The translations under genes were made by a program, and so were the position numbers. Below, one piece after another: positions 10,857 through 22,022 of a DNA stretch of 26,264 bases. The notes under the pieces were generated by a model that worked only from the letters and a program-made list of their open reading frames with translations, had not been told where the DNA came from and did no database searches. This DNA comes from Azolla pinnata (taxonomy: Eukaryota > Streptophyta > Polypodiopsida > Salviniales > Salviniaceae), in the NCBI GenBank assembly GCA_037176905.1, contig JBBBWG010006613.1:1-26264 (forward strand), in the 5' to 3' direction. Each line of letters opens with the position of its first letter. The first letter of the stretch is position 1.

Positions 10857-13800
10857 TTATTTCTTCTTTAATGCTGCTTGAGCTGCGGCAAGCCTTGCGA
10901 TCGGTACTCTGCCACGACACATTGAACACATGCCAAACCATTTTTTTCTTAGCGTTCATAACATCTTTCAAATTTCTCAGACAAAAAGCCTAAGAGGATG
11001 AAATCGAGACCATAGAAGCTGAAACAAACCAAGTGCATAAAATTAACTGTAGACTGAAACAATAAAACGCACTAAATAAACCCTAAACCTAACGTGAAAT
11101 GTATATTATATAGACTGTAACCCTAACATGAAATGTGCTACAAATGGTGAAACAATGACGTGAAATGTATGTTATATAGACTGTAAACCCTAACATGAAA
11201 TGTGCTACAGATTATGAAACAATTAAAATACACAAAACAAAACCTAAACCTTGAAATAAAGCACAGACACTTTTAACAATAACTCTAATCTCAAAAGCCT
11301 AACTACAATCCACAGTTTGGACACATGAGACAACTGATCTTTTGCATACAGACCTGAAGGGCGAGCAAGAGACATAATCGAGGCCTGCTTTAGAGAAGAA
11401 CTCAACTGAAGAAGGATCACCACCTTGCTCACCACAAACTCCAACCTAAAAACGAGGGGCATATTTTTCATCAAATTTGATGTGTTTAATGACTCACACT
11501 CAGGAGGGATTCTCAAAATCCTACATGCTTGTTAGAACAACCAGACACACTAGAAGACAACAGAAGAGTAGGATCACCTTAAGAGTAGGCTTAGCTTTTC
11601 GACCCCTTTCAGTAGCCAATTTAATCAGCTCTCCAACACCCTTCTGGTCGAGCACCTAGAACAATTAAAATGTTGCAGGAAATGTGTTCAGAAAAAACTC
11701 ACTGGAACAGCAGCAAGCAAATCAGAGCTGTGATAAAATAGATCTCTTCTCAGCATGATTTTGATGAAATGTTTTAAAACTAAATAAGATTTTGAAAGCA
11801 TACCTCAAATGGATCGTTTTGAAGGATTCCTTGAGCTAGATAGATCGGAAGGAACCTGCTGACATCATCTCTGCTGTACCCAAATGTCATCTGTGTAAGA
11901 TCGTTGGTCCCGAAGGAAAAGAAGTCAGCATGCTCAGCTATCTGCAGTTACAATATAATAATTACAATCAGAACTTCTCCATGAGAAACAAATACATAAT
12001 GTAAAGTTTACAGATAATGAGATTAAAGGGTGTAAATATATATGAAGCAAAGAGTGCACCTCATCGGCTACCAAGGCTGCACGAGGTATCTCTATCATAG
12101 TTCCAACTTTGTAATCCAAGCTTGTTCCAGTCTCTCCAAAAACTTCAGCAGCTACTTGGCGGATAGCAGTTACTTGGTTAGCCAACTCCTGAAACAAAGA
12201 AATGGAGCGAATATAGTGAAGGATATGACAGTAAAAACCATGGCTATAGACTATAATGCTTCATCCAGCTACTTTCAACAATAAAAATCATGGCTATGAA
12301 GATCCGAACAACTATGCCAAAAACAAGAAAGAGGTGAATACATGATAGCGGTTACTATATATATACCTGTGGTGTGCCAACGAGAGGGACCATAACCTCT
12401 GGGAAAACCTTGATCTGTTGATTATGCATGTTAACGGCAGCCTCAAAAATGGCCCGTGCTTGCATGTAGGTTAGCTCCGGATACGAAATTCCCAGCCTTT
12501 GTGCATAAAGAACAAACAAGTCGGTGATGCAAAAGTCACTATTATTACTTTCAACATGTAAGCACAAGATATTACGCAGTTCCTATGCTTGATTTCAACA
12601 TGCAAGTTCAAGATGCTTGCAATATGCTTCCTGTACTATCAGCATACAGGTTGATAGGCATTCTAATGTCTCAGGTTATTTCATGATCTGCATCTCGCTC
12701 TAGAACTGGCAGTCATTAATCACTCTCACTTGAACCTTGAGCTGGTCCTGTTCGCTGATCCTGTTTCATTGCTTTTGCAAGTCAGCACCAACATTCTCTC
12801 AAGGTTACTTCATGATGTTCACCCAATAACCATCAGCAACACTCTCTTCATTTTTTATTTCGTGATGTTCATGTGATGCAACTCTTGACCCAAACTAATT
12901 TGCCTTACAATGCTCATGCTTTACCAATGGAAACGGAACTACTGACTTACCAGCACAAAACAACAAGATTTTACCTGCAACCTCGAAATCCCAACATAGG
13001 GTTAACTTCTGACAATTTCTCTACTCGTGCAAGCACTTCCTCCTCACTTACGCCTGTATCTTTTGCTAGTTCTGTAACTATTTCTTGAATATCCCCATCT
13101 GGTAGGAACTCGTGGAGAGGAGGGTCCAACAATCGAATTGTCACTGGAAGTCCTGAAAATAGAATAAAAAATAAAATATTTAAAATCCCAGATCCACAAA
13201 CTTTTTTGCTCAAAAGAATAATTTAGGCTGAAATCAGATGCCTCCAGAATGCTAAAAAGAGCCATTAGAAAATAATCATATACCATTCATTGCCCGAAAG
13301 ATGCCTTCAAAATCTGACCGTTGGTATGGTAGCAATTTGGCAAGCTGCACCTTCCTTTCTGTAGTATCTGGTGCCATAATCATTTGTCTTACAGCTTTTA
13401 TACGTTCATCTGAGGCAAAGAACTGATACAAAAAAGTATCACACTTAAAAAACTCTGAAGGAAATAGATATCTGAGAGAATATATATGCATTGGTTGTAA
13501 TCTGGTTCAAATAATAAGCAAATGAGTAAGGTCAAGTTTTCAGATCGACTTTCTTGTGCAATTCATTAAAATTATATGATCTTCTTACACCTATAATTTT
13601 TTCATAAGAAAACTATACACATGAAATTTAACTTTACCATGTGCTCTGTCCTACAAAGCCCAATGCCTTCTGCTCCATTCTTTCTTGCATTTATGGCATC
13701 CTCAGGAGTGTCAGCATTTGCCATGACCTGAGATTAATAATACAAAATGAATAAGTGAAACCCACCAAAAACAAAACCAGTTGTTCTAGAATTCAATAAT

Positions 13801-16800
13801 GTAGACTTTTCTTTGAGTATCTGGTGTCCAAGATTCTCAAGCATCTATATTCGCATGTTAGACAGATGATGAGCATCTCATATCTAATTATTAATGCAAC
13901 TGCAAGAATGGACTGAGCACTCATTTGTCAACCCGTAGTGTATATGCCTACTTGACAGAAGAAAAGAATATCATATCTATATATTGATGCGGAAGCAAGA
14001 ATGGACCTTAAGCTCCCGAAGTTCATCAACCCATTTCATGAATGCTCCCAAGTCTCCACTCATAGCAGGTTGAACCATGGGCTGCTTTCCCAATATCACC
14101 TCTCCAGTGGTCCCATTTAGTGAAATCCAGTCTCCTTCTCTCAGGACCCGATCATTTACTGTCAACGTCTGGCAGATTTACATTAAAAACCACAAAAAAT
14201 ACATCAGTATAGAGCTCCCTATGGTTGTAGGTCACATTTTAGAGTACAGACATGCATCTTAAAGGTCACCATCCTACTACATGAAATGTCCTTCAGCTTT
14301 ATCACAGCATATTTATAGTGTAATATACCCTTCATTTACCTTGTTCAAATCATTGACACGGATTTCAGCACAACCTGAAACACAGCACTTGCCCCAGCCC
14401 CGTGCCACAACAGCTGCATGCGAAGTCATACCTCCCCTTGCTGTAAGTATGCCTTGTGCAGCATGCATACCACCAACATCTTCTGGACTGGTCTCATTCC
14501 TGACCTGTAGAAACATAGCATTTTTTTTACTTAAAACACTTCACAAAATGTATCTAGACTCCAAAGAGAGGAAGGACATTATGCCAAGATCAAATTAGCA
14601 TACAAGTATAACATGTCTTCCTTGAGCATGAGCAGCTTCTGCATCTTCAGGATTGAACACAATCTGACCAACTGCAGCCCCAGGAGAAGCAGGCAAGCCA
14701 GTAGCAATGACACTGGACCTGTAAGTAGAAGGATCTTCGAACTACATGTACGACATTCACAACTGATTATTACTAAGCATAATTTTCTCATCCCTAAAAC
14801 CACAAAATCTAACTGAAAATAGCACATAGGAAAAGAGAAAGAAGCATGCACCTGAGGGTGTAGCAACTGGTCTAAATGCTGGGGTTCAACCATTTTTATA
14901 GCATCTTTGGGTTCTACAAGCCCCTCACCTACCATGTCCACTGCAATTTTCACAGCTCCGGCACCAGTTCTCTTTCCACTGCGGCATTGCAACATCCAAA
15001 GCCGATTCTCTTGCACGGTGAACTCAATGTCCTGCATAACCATCAGTTAAACATCAGATTTAATGCATTCATGCATTCACTTAAAACAAAGAATGCAAAA
15101 TCGCATTCTAACTTGGTAGTATTTGTTTCGAGGAACATTAAGAATCATTCACATTGGTGGTCACATGACAAAAACATTACCATCATTTCCTTGTAGTGTT
15201 TCTCAAGAATTTCACAGTTTTCAACCAACTCCTTGTAAGCTTCAGGCATTGCATCTTTCATTGCATCAAGATCCAGTGGTGTTCGGATGCCAGCTACAAC
15301 ATCTTCACCCTAGAACATGACAACATAGAAATTAAAAAAAAAGATCCAAAATCTAAAAGATATTCCTGTTGTAAATAGAGATATAGATCCACCTGTGCAT
15401 TGATAAGAAATTCCCCATACAGTTTTTTCTCCCCGGTGCTCGGATTGCGAGTGAACAAAACTCCAGTTCCAGAGGTAGCGCCCATGTTTCCAAATACCAT
15501 GGTCTGGATGTTAACAGCTGTCCCTTTCAAACCACTTATTTGATTGATGCTCCGATATTTGATAGCTCGGGGACTATTCCAGGACTCAAACACCGCAATT
15601 GTGGCTAACCGTAGTTGCTCCTCAGGATCTTGCATAGAAGGTATAAAGGTTTACACGCTAGCTGAACCATGACTATGTATGCATTTACAATGACAGCAAT
15701 AAAGTCTGGTAATAGTATACACCCTAAACCGAACTACAGATATCAGAATGGGTGCATACCAGAAGGGAAATCTCTGCCTATTGCCTTCACATAGACTGCC
15801 TTATATTTTTCTACAAGCTGCTTTAAATCTTCAGTCGTAAGATCTGTATCCTGACTCACACCCCTTTCTTTCTTTAAGCTCTCTAGCTCATGTTCGAACA
15901 GATCATGGGAGACACCCATGACCTACAACCCATTCAAGAAAACCAGAACACTTCAAAACAGCAGATTCTGGTAATTTATGAAAGGAGAAATATTGAGATG
16001 ATTTGCATACCACGTCACCAAACATATCTAGAAAACGCCGATAGGAATCGTACGCAAATCGCTCCCCACTTCGAGAAGCAAGCCCAACAACAACTTCATC
16101 ATTTAATCCCAAGTTGAGCACAGTATCCATCATGCCAGGCATAGAAATCTATAGGACGTCACAGAATCCACATTTGCCAACAAACATTAAGCAAAGAGAG
16201 TATTAAAAAATCACAAATAAATGGAAATAGAGCACAGGATTACGAATTGAAGGAATTAGAGCACATATGCATGATGGAGTCTTTACTTCAATTACATTAC
16301 AATGATATCGCATGCATTGTCATATATGCAAAACATGAATCAAGAATTAAATGTAGGACTTACAGCAGCTCCAGATCGCACAGAAACAAGAAGAGGTTTT
16401 GCTGGATCCCCGAGGGTTGCATTCATATCCTCCTCAACGATTCTAAGAGCGTCCCTCACTTCTTCCCAGAGGGCAGGTGGCAACTTCTTTCCATTATCTT
16501 CATACTCTTGACAAGCTTCAGTAGTAACAGTAAGGCCAGGTGGTACAGATAAACCAATGCTAGCCATCTCAGCAAGATTTGCTCCTTTTCCTCCTAACTG
16601 CAAAGATTTCATCCATGAGAATCATGTACATAACTTTGATGCATGAAATGATGATGATGATGATGATATTTCGGATTTGAGGTTACATAAAGAAAATGTA
16701 CCAGGGTTTTCATGCTCTTGTCTCCTTGGCTCCTTGCCTTACCAAAGGAGTAAACTCTCTGCACACCCAACAGTGGAATAAACAATATACATCAAATTCA

Positions 16801-18149
16801 AATGTCAACAAATGAAACTAGCTCGTGCACATAAAAAATTAAACTCAACAAAAATGTCTTAAGAGGTGAGAGTAAAAGGAAATTAAGTAGCAAATGGTGC
16901 TATCCTAAGGGATTCACCAATATTATCCTCATTAATGGTGACCTTACTGCAGGATTCATTAATAATATCCTATACAACTAAGTACTAGAAAATGGAAATC
17001 TATATCATTATCTATATAAAAAGAACCAGAAACCAGAATATCCCAAGATGCTAGGGAGTAAAATTAGCCTTGTATCGTTATCTGCAAAGAACAGATTATC
17101 ATTAGCTACAAGACTAGCATTACAAGAAACAAAACAAATTGCAATACATGCACAAGACTTGCATCCATTTAGCCTTTTTCGCCTAGACATAATTAGATTA
17201 TATCAACATTTACATGCAAGTACCAGACAAGAAGAGCTCGATCATTTCAGTTACCTACATACAAAAATACCTCACACAAAGTCTACTTATACAAGCATCA
17301 CGCACAAATCAAGGTCAGCATCGTTGGAACATATTAGTGGTGGAAGTTATAGTTAAATAACACCATTGTCTAAATTAAGAGACCGTTTCATCATCGAAAT
17401 GTAGAACTATCACCTCTAAACACGTAAAATTACCAGGCATGGCGGCCGTACATCAACATTTGATTACAAAACTACAATGACTACAGACACAAGTATTAGA
17501 ATTGAGAGCTTATGTCATACAAGCCCGGCATCCAAGGAGACTAGAGTACTACAATTGAGAGCTTGCATTATCGTCTACAAACAAAAAATAACACCTCTAA
17601 AGAGAATAGCAAGCAATATCAAATAAATGGCCTGGAATATAGTAAGAGATTCCATGAACACGATCTAAGCACAAAATGTCATCTTTATGGGGCGAAGTAC
17701 AATAATGCGCGCATATAACATAATCAAACCTTCTTTGTCAGGGGAGCGGTTGGAGCGCTGACTGGAGCAGCTTGGCAGACCACATCATTCAAGGGGCGGC
17801 GAGCTGTATGATTGGCTGATGTCTCGAGCTTTGAATTTTCATTAACTTCTCCATGACCCATTATGAGTTCGAATCCTGGAAATCCCAAGTTCCTCGATGA
17901 TAGGGAAGATACTGGTGACAAGTTGCCTCTGCTGATGCTACAATGTTTTCTTGGATTAAACCAACATTGAGCAAGATGATGATGAAGATGATGATGATTT
18001 CCTACACTTAGGATATGAGATACTCTGTTTCTGCTTCGTGTATTCTCGCTCTTTCTTCTTGTGATGCAATCTTTCCTGAGATTAGATCCATCTTCAGGAA
18101 TCCTTATATGGGTAGTGGATCTTAATGCAGAAGAGGAAGAGACAGCCAT
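10857..18149 (-). CDS. PPDK: Pyruvate, phosphate dikinase, chloroplastic
   Basis: Interconverts pyruvate + ATP + Pi and PEP + AMP + PPi in plastid or cytosol. Twenty coding exons: 18149-17730, 16758-16702, 16597-16364, 16148-16011, 15922-15760, 15628-15393, 15309-15181, 15031-14852, 14741-14604, 14504-14340, 14168-14007, 13727-13638, 13422-13284, 13152-12975, 12496-12367, 12188-12060, 11941-11804, 11655-11578, 11445-11354, 10908-10857. Phases close on 1015 aa. Residues 1 to about 125 are a Ser/Arg/His-rich transit peptide. The ATP-grasp part holds [20 protein letters not shown] and [17 protein letters not shown]. The swivelling domain holds [16 protein letters not shown], with catalytic His594 and Thr592, the residue that the PDRP regulatory protein phosphorylates in plants. 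The PEP/pyruvate barrel holds [12 protein letters not shown] and Cys972 in [10 protein letters not shown]. Oddities: Gln975 where the plant and bacterial enzymes I can recall have His, a KKK end, and a long N-terminus (maize 947, Arabidopsis 963 aa). Confidence 0.97.
11092..11224. repeat. 66-bp tandem duplication with telo-box, last PPDK intron
   Basis: Copy 1 is 11092-11157 and copy 2 is 11158-11224. Each starts ACGTGAAATGTAT, contains AACCCTAACATGAAATGTGC and ends GAAACAAT, with only a few differences. Both lie in the 445-bp intron before the tiny last exon. TTAGGG is on the PPDK sense strand. Confidence 0.9.
16759..17729 (-). other. PPDK intron 1 (971 bp), candidate site of a cytosolic promoter
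   Basis: This is by far the longest intron of the gene. In several angiosperm PPDK genes a second promoter at or in the first intron drives a cytosolic isoform lacking the transit peptide. Here the frame leading into exon 2 has a stop about 36 bases upstream and no ATG between. A cytosolic form would therefore need its own small exon here, or would start at Met97 in exon 1. No promoter element was identified with confidence. Confidence 0.35.
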
Positions 18150-18605
18150 GAGTTTTAGCTTGGGTTTTCTTTCCTGCTGGTATTTCCCTCAAAGAATCAA
18201 AACCGCCTTTCTATTTGTGGGTTATTCTCTATCTCTAACTTCCAGTTGCGATGCTTCCTTGTTATATGGGACTAAATGTGAGGCCCTGCCAAATGAAAGC
18301 TAGAAGAATATGCAACCGAATCGAGTTCCAGGACTTTGAAGAAGAATAAGCCGCTAGCGACAGCGATTAGCCAGGATCCAAATGGTGATTCACTGGCTGA
18401 TGAACTGACTACTGATGAGATTAATGGCTCATGGAAGTGATTAGGAACGAAATCGTAGGGGATTAGAAGCTTAACTCACAAATTACGCAGGGGATTAGTG
18501 GGAAAAGTTGGAGAGGAAAGATTTTAGCTAGAATTAGTAAGTATGTCCAGAGTCATCCAATTGTCGATTTGCTAGAAGGGAAAAAAGAAAGAAATGAAAC
18601 CATGC

Positions 18606-18610
<5 letters not shown>

Positions 18611-18644
<34 letters not shown>
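18611..18644. repeat. (GA)17 microsatellite upstream of PPDK
   Basis: A pure GA run about 460 bp upstream of the PPDK start codon, appearing as (TC)n on the gene's sense strand. Such tracts are common in plant 5' UTRs and promoters and can bind BPC/GAGA-binding proteins (known in general); any role here is inferred. Confidence 0.95.
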
Positions 18645-18646
<2 letters not shown>

Positions 18647-18784
18647 CAGAGAGAGACTGTTGGGCTCAGATTTTAGGAAATGGCAGAATGAAAACCATAG
18701 CTGACACAGGAGCAGCAGCCCTGGTTTTTCCCCTGTTTGGAAGAGCCAAAGGTTAGACTTGAGGAAATTGCAAACTGTTCAGAA

Positions 18785-18853
18785 TGATGAAGAAGAAGAA
18801 GAAGAAGAAGAAGCAGAGGAAGAAGTGGAGGAGGAGGGGAGGAGGAAGAAGAT
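18785..18853. repeat. GAA/GGA purine-rich repeat
   Basis: A GAA run followed by mixed GGA/GAG units, all purine on the plus strand, in the region upstream of PPDK. Confidence 0.9.
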
Positions 18854-18994
18854 GTGGTTGCATCCTGTCCTCATGATTTCATATGCAACTTAGCCAAAAG
18901 AAATCAATGGAAAAATTGCACACATCAGAAACCAAAAGGCAAATTGTGTGAAATTGTTTTGTGTGTTTGTTTGGTCTCAAAGGCCCCTCTCTCT

Positions 18995-19028
18995 GATGAT
19001 GGTGGTGGTGGTGGTGGTGGTAGTGGTG
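18995..19028. repeat. (GGT)n microsatellite
   Basis: GATGAT followed by about eight GGT/GGTA units. A short T-rich GTTTT repeat lies at about 19144-19167 and a CCATG repeat at about 19263-19278 in the same non-genic stretch. Confidence 0.9.
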
Positions 19029-21606
19029 CAGATGAAGCATCTTGGTCTTCTTTCATTTTGTATATACATAACAAGCTTATCCATTTCCATGTGCCAATCA
19101 TCATCCATCAAAGGAAGAAAGGGGCTGTTTTTTCTTCTGCATTTGTTTTTTTGTTTTGTTTTGTTTTGCTCATGAAGAGAATACTTGTTCTCCACTCAAC
19201 CCCCCAAAACAGCTCACCTTGTGTTGAATCTTTCTTCTTTTCATTCTTGTTCCAGAGATCCCCCATGCCATGCCATGCCAGCTTGGTATGAGAGCTTGAC
19301 CCACTACCAGGACTCTCTGGCTGGCTGGTTGGCTTTTTCACAGGAGCTCCTTCCCTGCCATAGCTCAGACCTGATTGTTATAGTTAATGCGATGAGTATG
19401 CATCTGGCACATAGAGATCAAGACACTCTGCGGTGGGGAAGAGCTCTGTGAGGACATCATTGAGCTCGAGGGTAAGAACTGCAGAATTGGAGAATAGTCC
19501 AAGCCTTGTGATCGGAGATTTTCCCACCACTAATCGGTATATGCATATATATATGTAAGGATGGGCCCCCAGAGAGGTTGGCTCAAGACATCTAGGCGCA
19601 AGGCCGTGGTAGAGTTGATCACGCCAGAAGACAGATCTTGTTGACCAAATTTAGCTATATGTGTAGCGTGATTGAGAATTGTAGGGCACATGAGAAGCTC
19701 CATATAGATATAGATCCAAGCTGCAAGAGGACCTCGATCTGTCTCATGGGCTCTTCATTGGATTAGGTAAACAGTCTTTATCGTCGTCGGTTTGATCGAT
19801 GCTATTGTTATATCAGTGTCGGCTTGCACCCATCGGAGCTTTGGTACTAAAAAAATGCCCAAGGGAAAGTGCTCTGAAACAGCCGGAGGAATGCGCCTAG
19901 CTTGAATGCCAGATTTGCCAAACTATGGCCCTTAACTCACACACACATACACACAAGCATCTTGATTGGTGATAAGTTAAGCTGGTGTAGCCATTGCGGA
20001 AGTGGCGATTTCTGAATGATTGAGGCCATCGAATAGCTGTTGCTAAGAGAGAGGAAGAGAGATTAAGAGAGACTGCTAGGACTGCCAAAAGCTCGGCCAT
20101 TCTCAGCTTACTTGATGATTAACGATGAGATTAACAAACGGGTTGGATTAGCGAGGCTTAGTCATAAACAACAAGGCTTTTGCCTTCTTTATTTGATCGA
20201 TTTGGTCTTCATGGAGGTCAAGATGAAATCGGAGGTTAGGTATTTGTATAACAAGCTACCAAAATCCGAAGACCACCATCATATGCGTGGCCATAGCCAT
20301 TGGCCAATGCAGGGCAGTTCTCGATCGAATGCAAGAAGATCCATTCATGATGCATCTCAAAGAAGCTACAATCTACCTCTAGTCAATAGAGAAGCTCAGT
20401 ATGTATATGTACACCCTGCATCATCAGCATGCAAGTGGATTGGAAAGCTGTTCCCATGAAGCCCTTCCCATTGAAGCAGCAGCAGCATTTCAAGGCATTT
20501 GATTTGATGATCTTCTTGCTGCTGTTGTATATGTTGTGTAAACAATGGTTGAATGCATGATTGATTTTACATATATGCATGGCTTTCTGTGCCAAAGCCA
20601 ACAGTGGTGAGTTGAGTCAAAGTAGAAGAGAGCTCGGGCGGATCGGTTCATGTGTCCCAATATAGTGCCCATCGGAAGCTGAGGAAAAATCCATGTCCAT
20701 GGAATGATGCTTGCACCGCTCGACAAGCCAGCAATTTGACCGCCTATTTGATGTGCATGGCTCCGAGATCTGATAAAAAACATATATCCATGGCCATAGG
20801 AATCAGAAGAAGTCCAAGGACTGCATATATTCTATACCAGCTTGATGACAAGATGCGATTCGAGGTATTGTCGTCAGGCATCATCAGAATCAGGGAATCC
20901 AACAAGGCTAATCGTAGCAGGATTAGACCATGCTCATGGTATCTATCTCCTTCCCATTTCAACCATAGACACCAAACTGATGGAAGATGCAAGTGATGAA
21001 ACTGGGCAGATTCAAGAGAATCCATGGAAGATGAGAGCTATATAAAAAACCCAAGCAGCAACTGCAGGAAATTTCCAGTCCACCTTCCTACAGTTTCAGT
21101 TATACACACCTGTATGACTTTTTCAGACTTGATGGTGAGAGGAGGGTCCCATGGCTATCACCAAAACCATCTCTTGTAATGCAGCCTCAAGTTTCTAGCC
21201 ATATCTTCCCACCATAGCTTTGGATTGCTACACGAAACCGATCAGGTTCTGGAAAAAAAAAAGACACATGATGTAAAAACCTGCATTCTCGTGTCCATCA
21301 AGCCAGGGGCAAAACACATCAGTGGAGCAATTCAACAGTTGAGCATTCAAGGCAAACCCAAAAAAAGGGGCACCTTGGCAGGACAAAAACTGCAGGAAAA
21401 GCAGTCGGATGTAGCAAAAAACGTGGTAAAAGCGGAAGGTGAATTCCGGTGAAAACTCTGGTGAAACATCTGACAATTTGTAATTAAAAGACTCTGAATG
21501 GTTGATTCCAAATCAAATCATGGGAAAAGCCTCTGTCCAAACATTATAGCTGACGGTACTAGTTTCACTGAGCAACTAGCAAGAAATGAATGGGGGGCTA
21601 GAATTT

Positions 21607-21745
21607 ACATCTGTTTCTTGGAGCATTTTAGTTCAAATCCGGCTCCTGGCATGTTATTAACAAGAGTGGACATACACTCAATGCATTGAGCTCTTAGTAC
21701 TCTGGCGGCATTGAACTTACATCTGTTTTTTGGAGCATTCTCATT
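21607..21745. repeat. Pair of ~23-bp direct repeats
   Basis: ACATCTGTTTCTTGGAGCAT near 21607 and ACATCTGTTTTTTGGAGCAT near 21720 differ at one base and are about 112 bp apart. Both are preceded by a GAATTT/GAACTT-like stretch. They lie in the presumed 3' flank of hyccin. Confidence 0.7.
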
Positions 21746-22022
21746 GTTATGAAACAACTGAGGTCTTCATTCCCCACCTGAGCATAAACAGAAAACAATG
21801 CTGCCACTGATTGCATATACGCCTTGCCTACGACCAAATGCTATGCACCAGTAAGCAATCCAGTTTAAAATTGTTATCAGAGCTTCAGCCCATACAACCG
21901 CATCTAGCAACGTAACACAACTCCACGATGTAATAAACCTCTGCAGGTTCGAATGGAGAAGAATAGAAATGCAATAAAAATTATCAAGTGACACAAAAAA
22001 AGGGGAAAAAAAAAAAGAAATT

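Larger units (their letters stand above)
18150..22022. other. Intergenic region upstream of PPDK and downstream of hyccin
   Basis: About 3.9 kb without a supported gene. Open frames are short, often low-complexity, and show no recognisable domain or splice-consistent extension. It should hold the PPDK promoter and 5' UTR on the left (minus strand) and the hyccin 3' UTR on the right. Microsatellites at 18611-18853 and 18995-19028 are listed separately. No tRNA, rRNA or transposon ends were recognised. Confidence 0.6.

Noticed and set aside
11499..11510. CTCAGGAGGGAT, shared with the core of miR390
   Set aside because: Only 12 bases match, both ends of the miRNA differ and no star strand or foldback was seen in the PPDK intron.
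13945..13965. TGACAGAAGAAAAG, similar to the miR156 start
   Set aside because: The match stops after the first ten to eleven bases and lies in a PPDK intron without a foldback.
17865..17879. GAGTTCGAATCCTGG, resembling a tRNA T-loop/B box
   Set aside because: It lies inside PPDK coding exon 1 (encoding PGFEL on the minus strand), and no matching acceptor stem or A box is nearby.
18854..19291. 145-codon plus-strand open frame
   Set aside because: Low-complexity Gly run from the GGT repeat plus Phe-rich sequence; no domain, no conserved motif and no plausible splice partners.
20112..21045. Several overlapping 67 to 115-codon frames on both strands
   Set aside because: None shows a recognisable motif or joins to another by plausible splice sites; composition looks intergenic.
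21764..21775. TCTTCATTCCCC, similar to the 3' half of miR166
   Set aside because: The 5' half does not match and no complementary arm was found in the neighbourhood.
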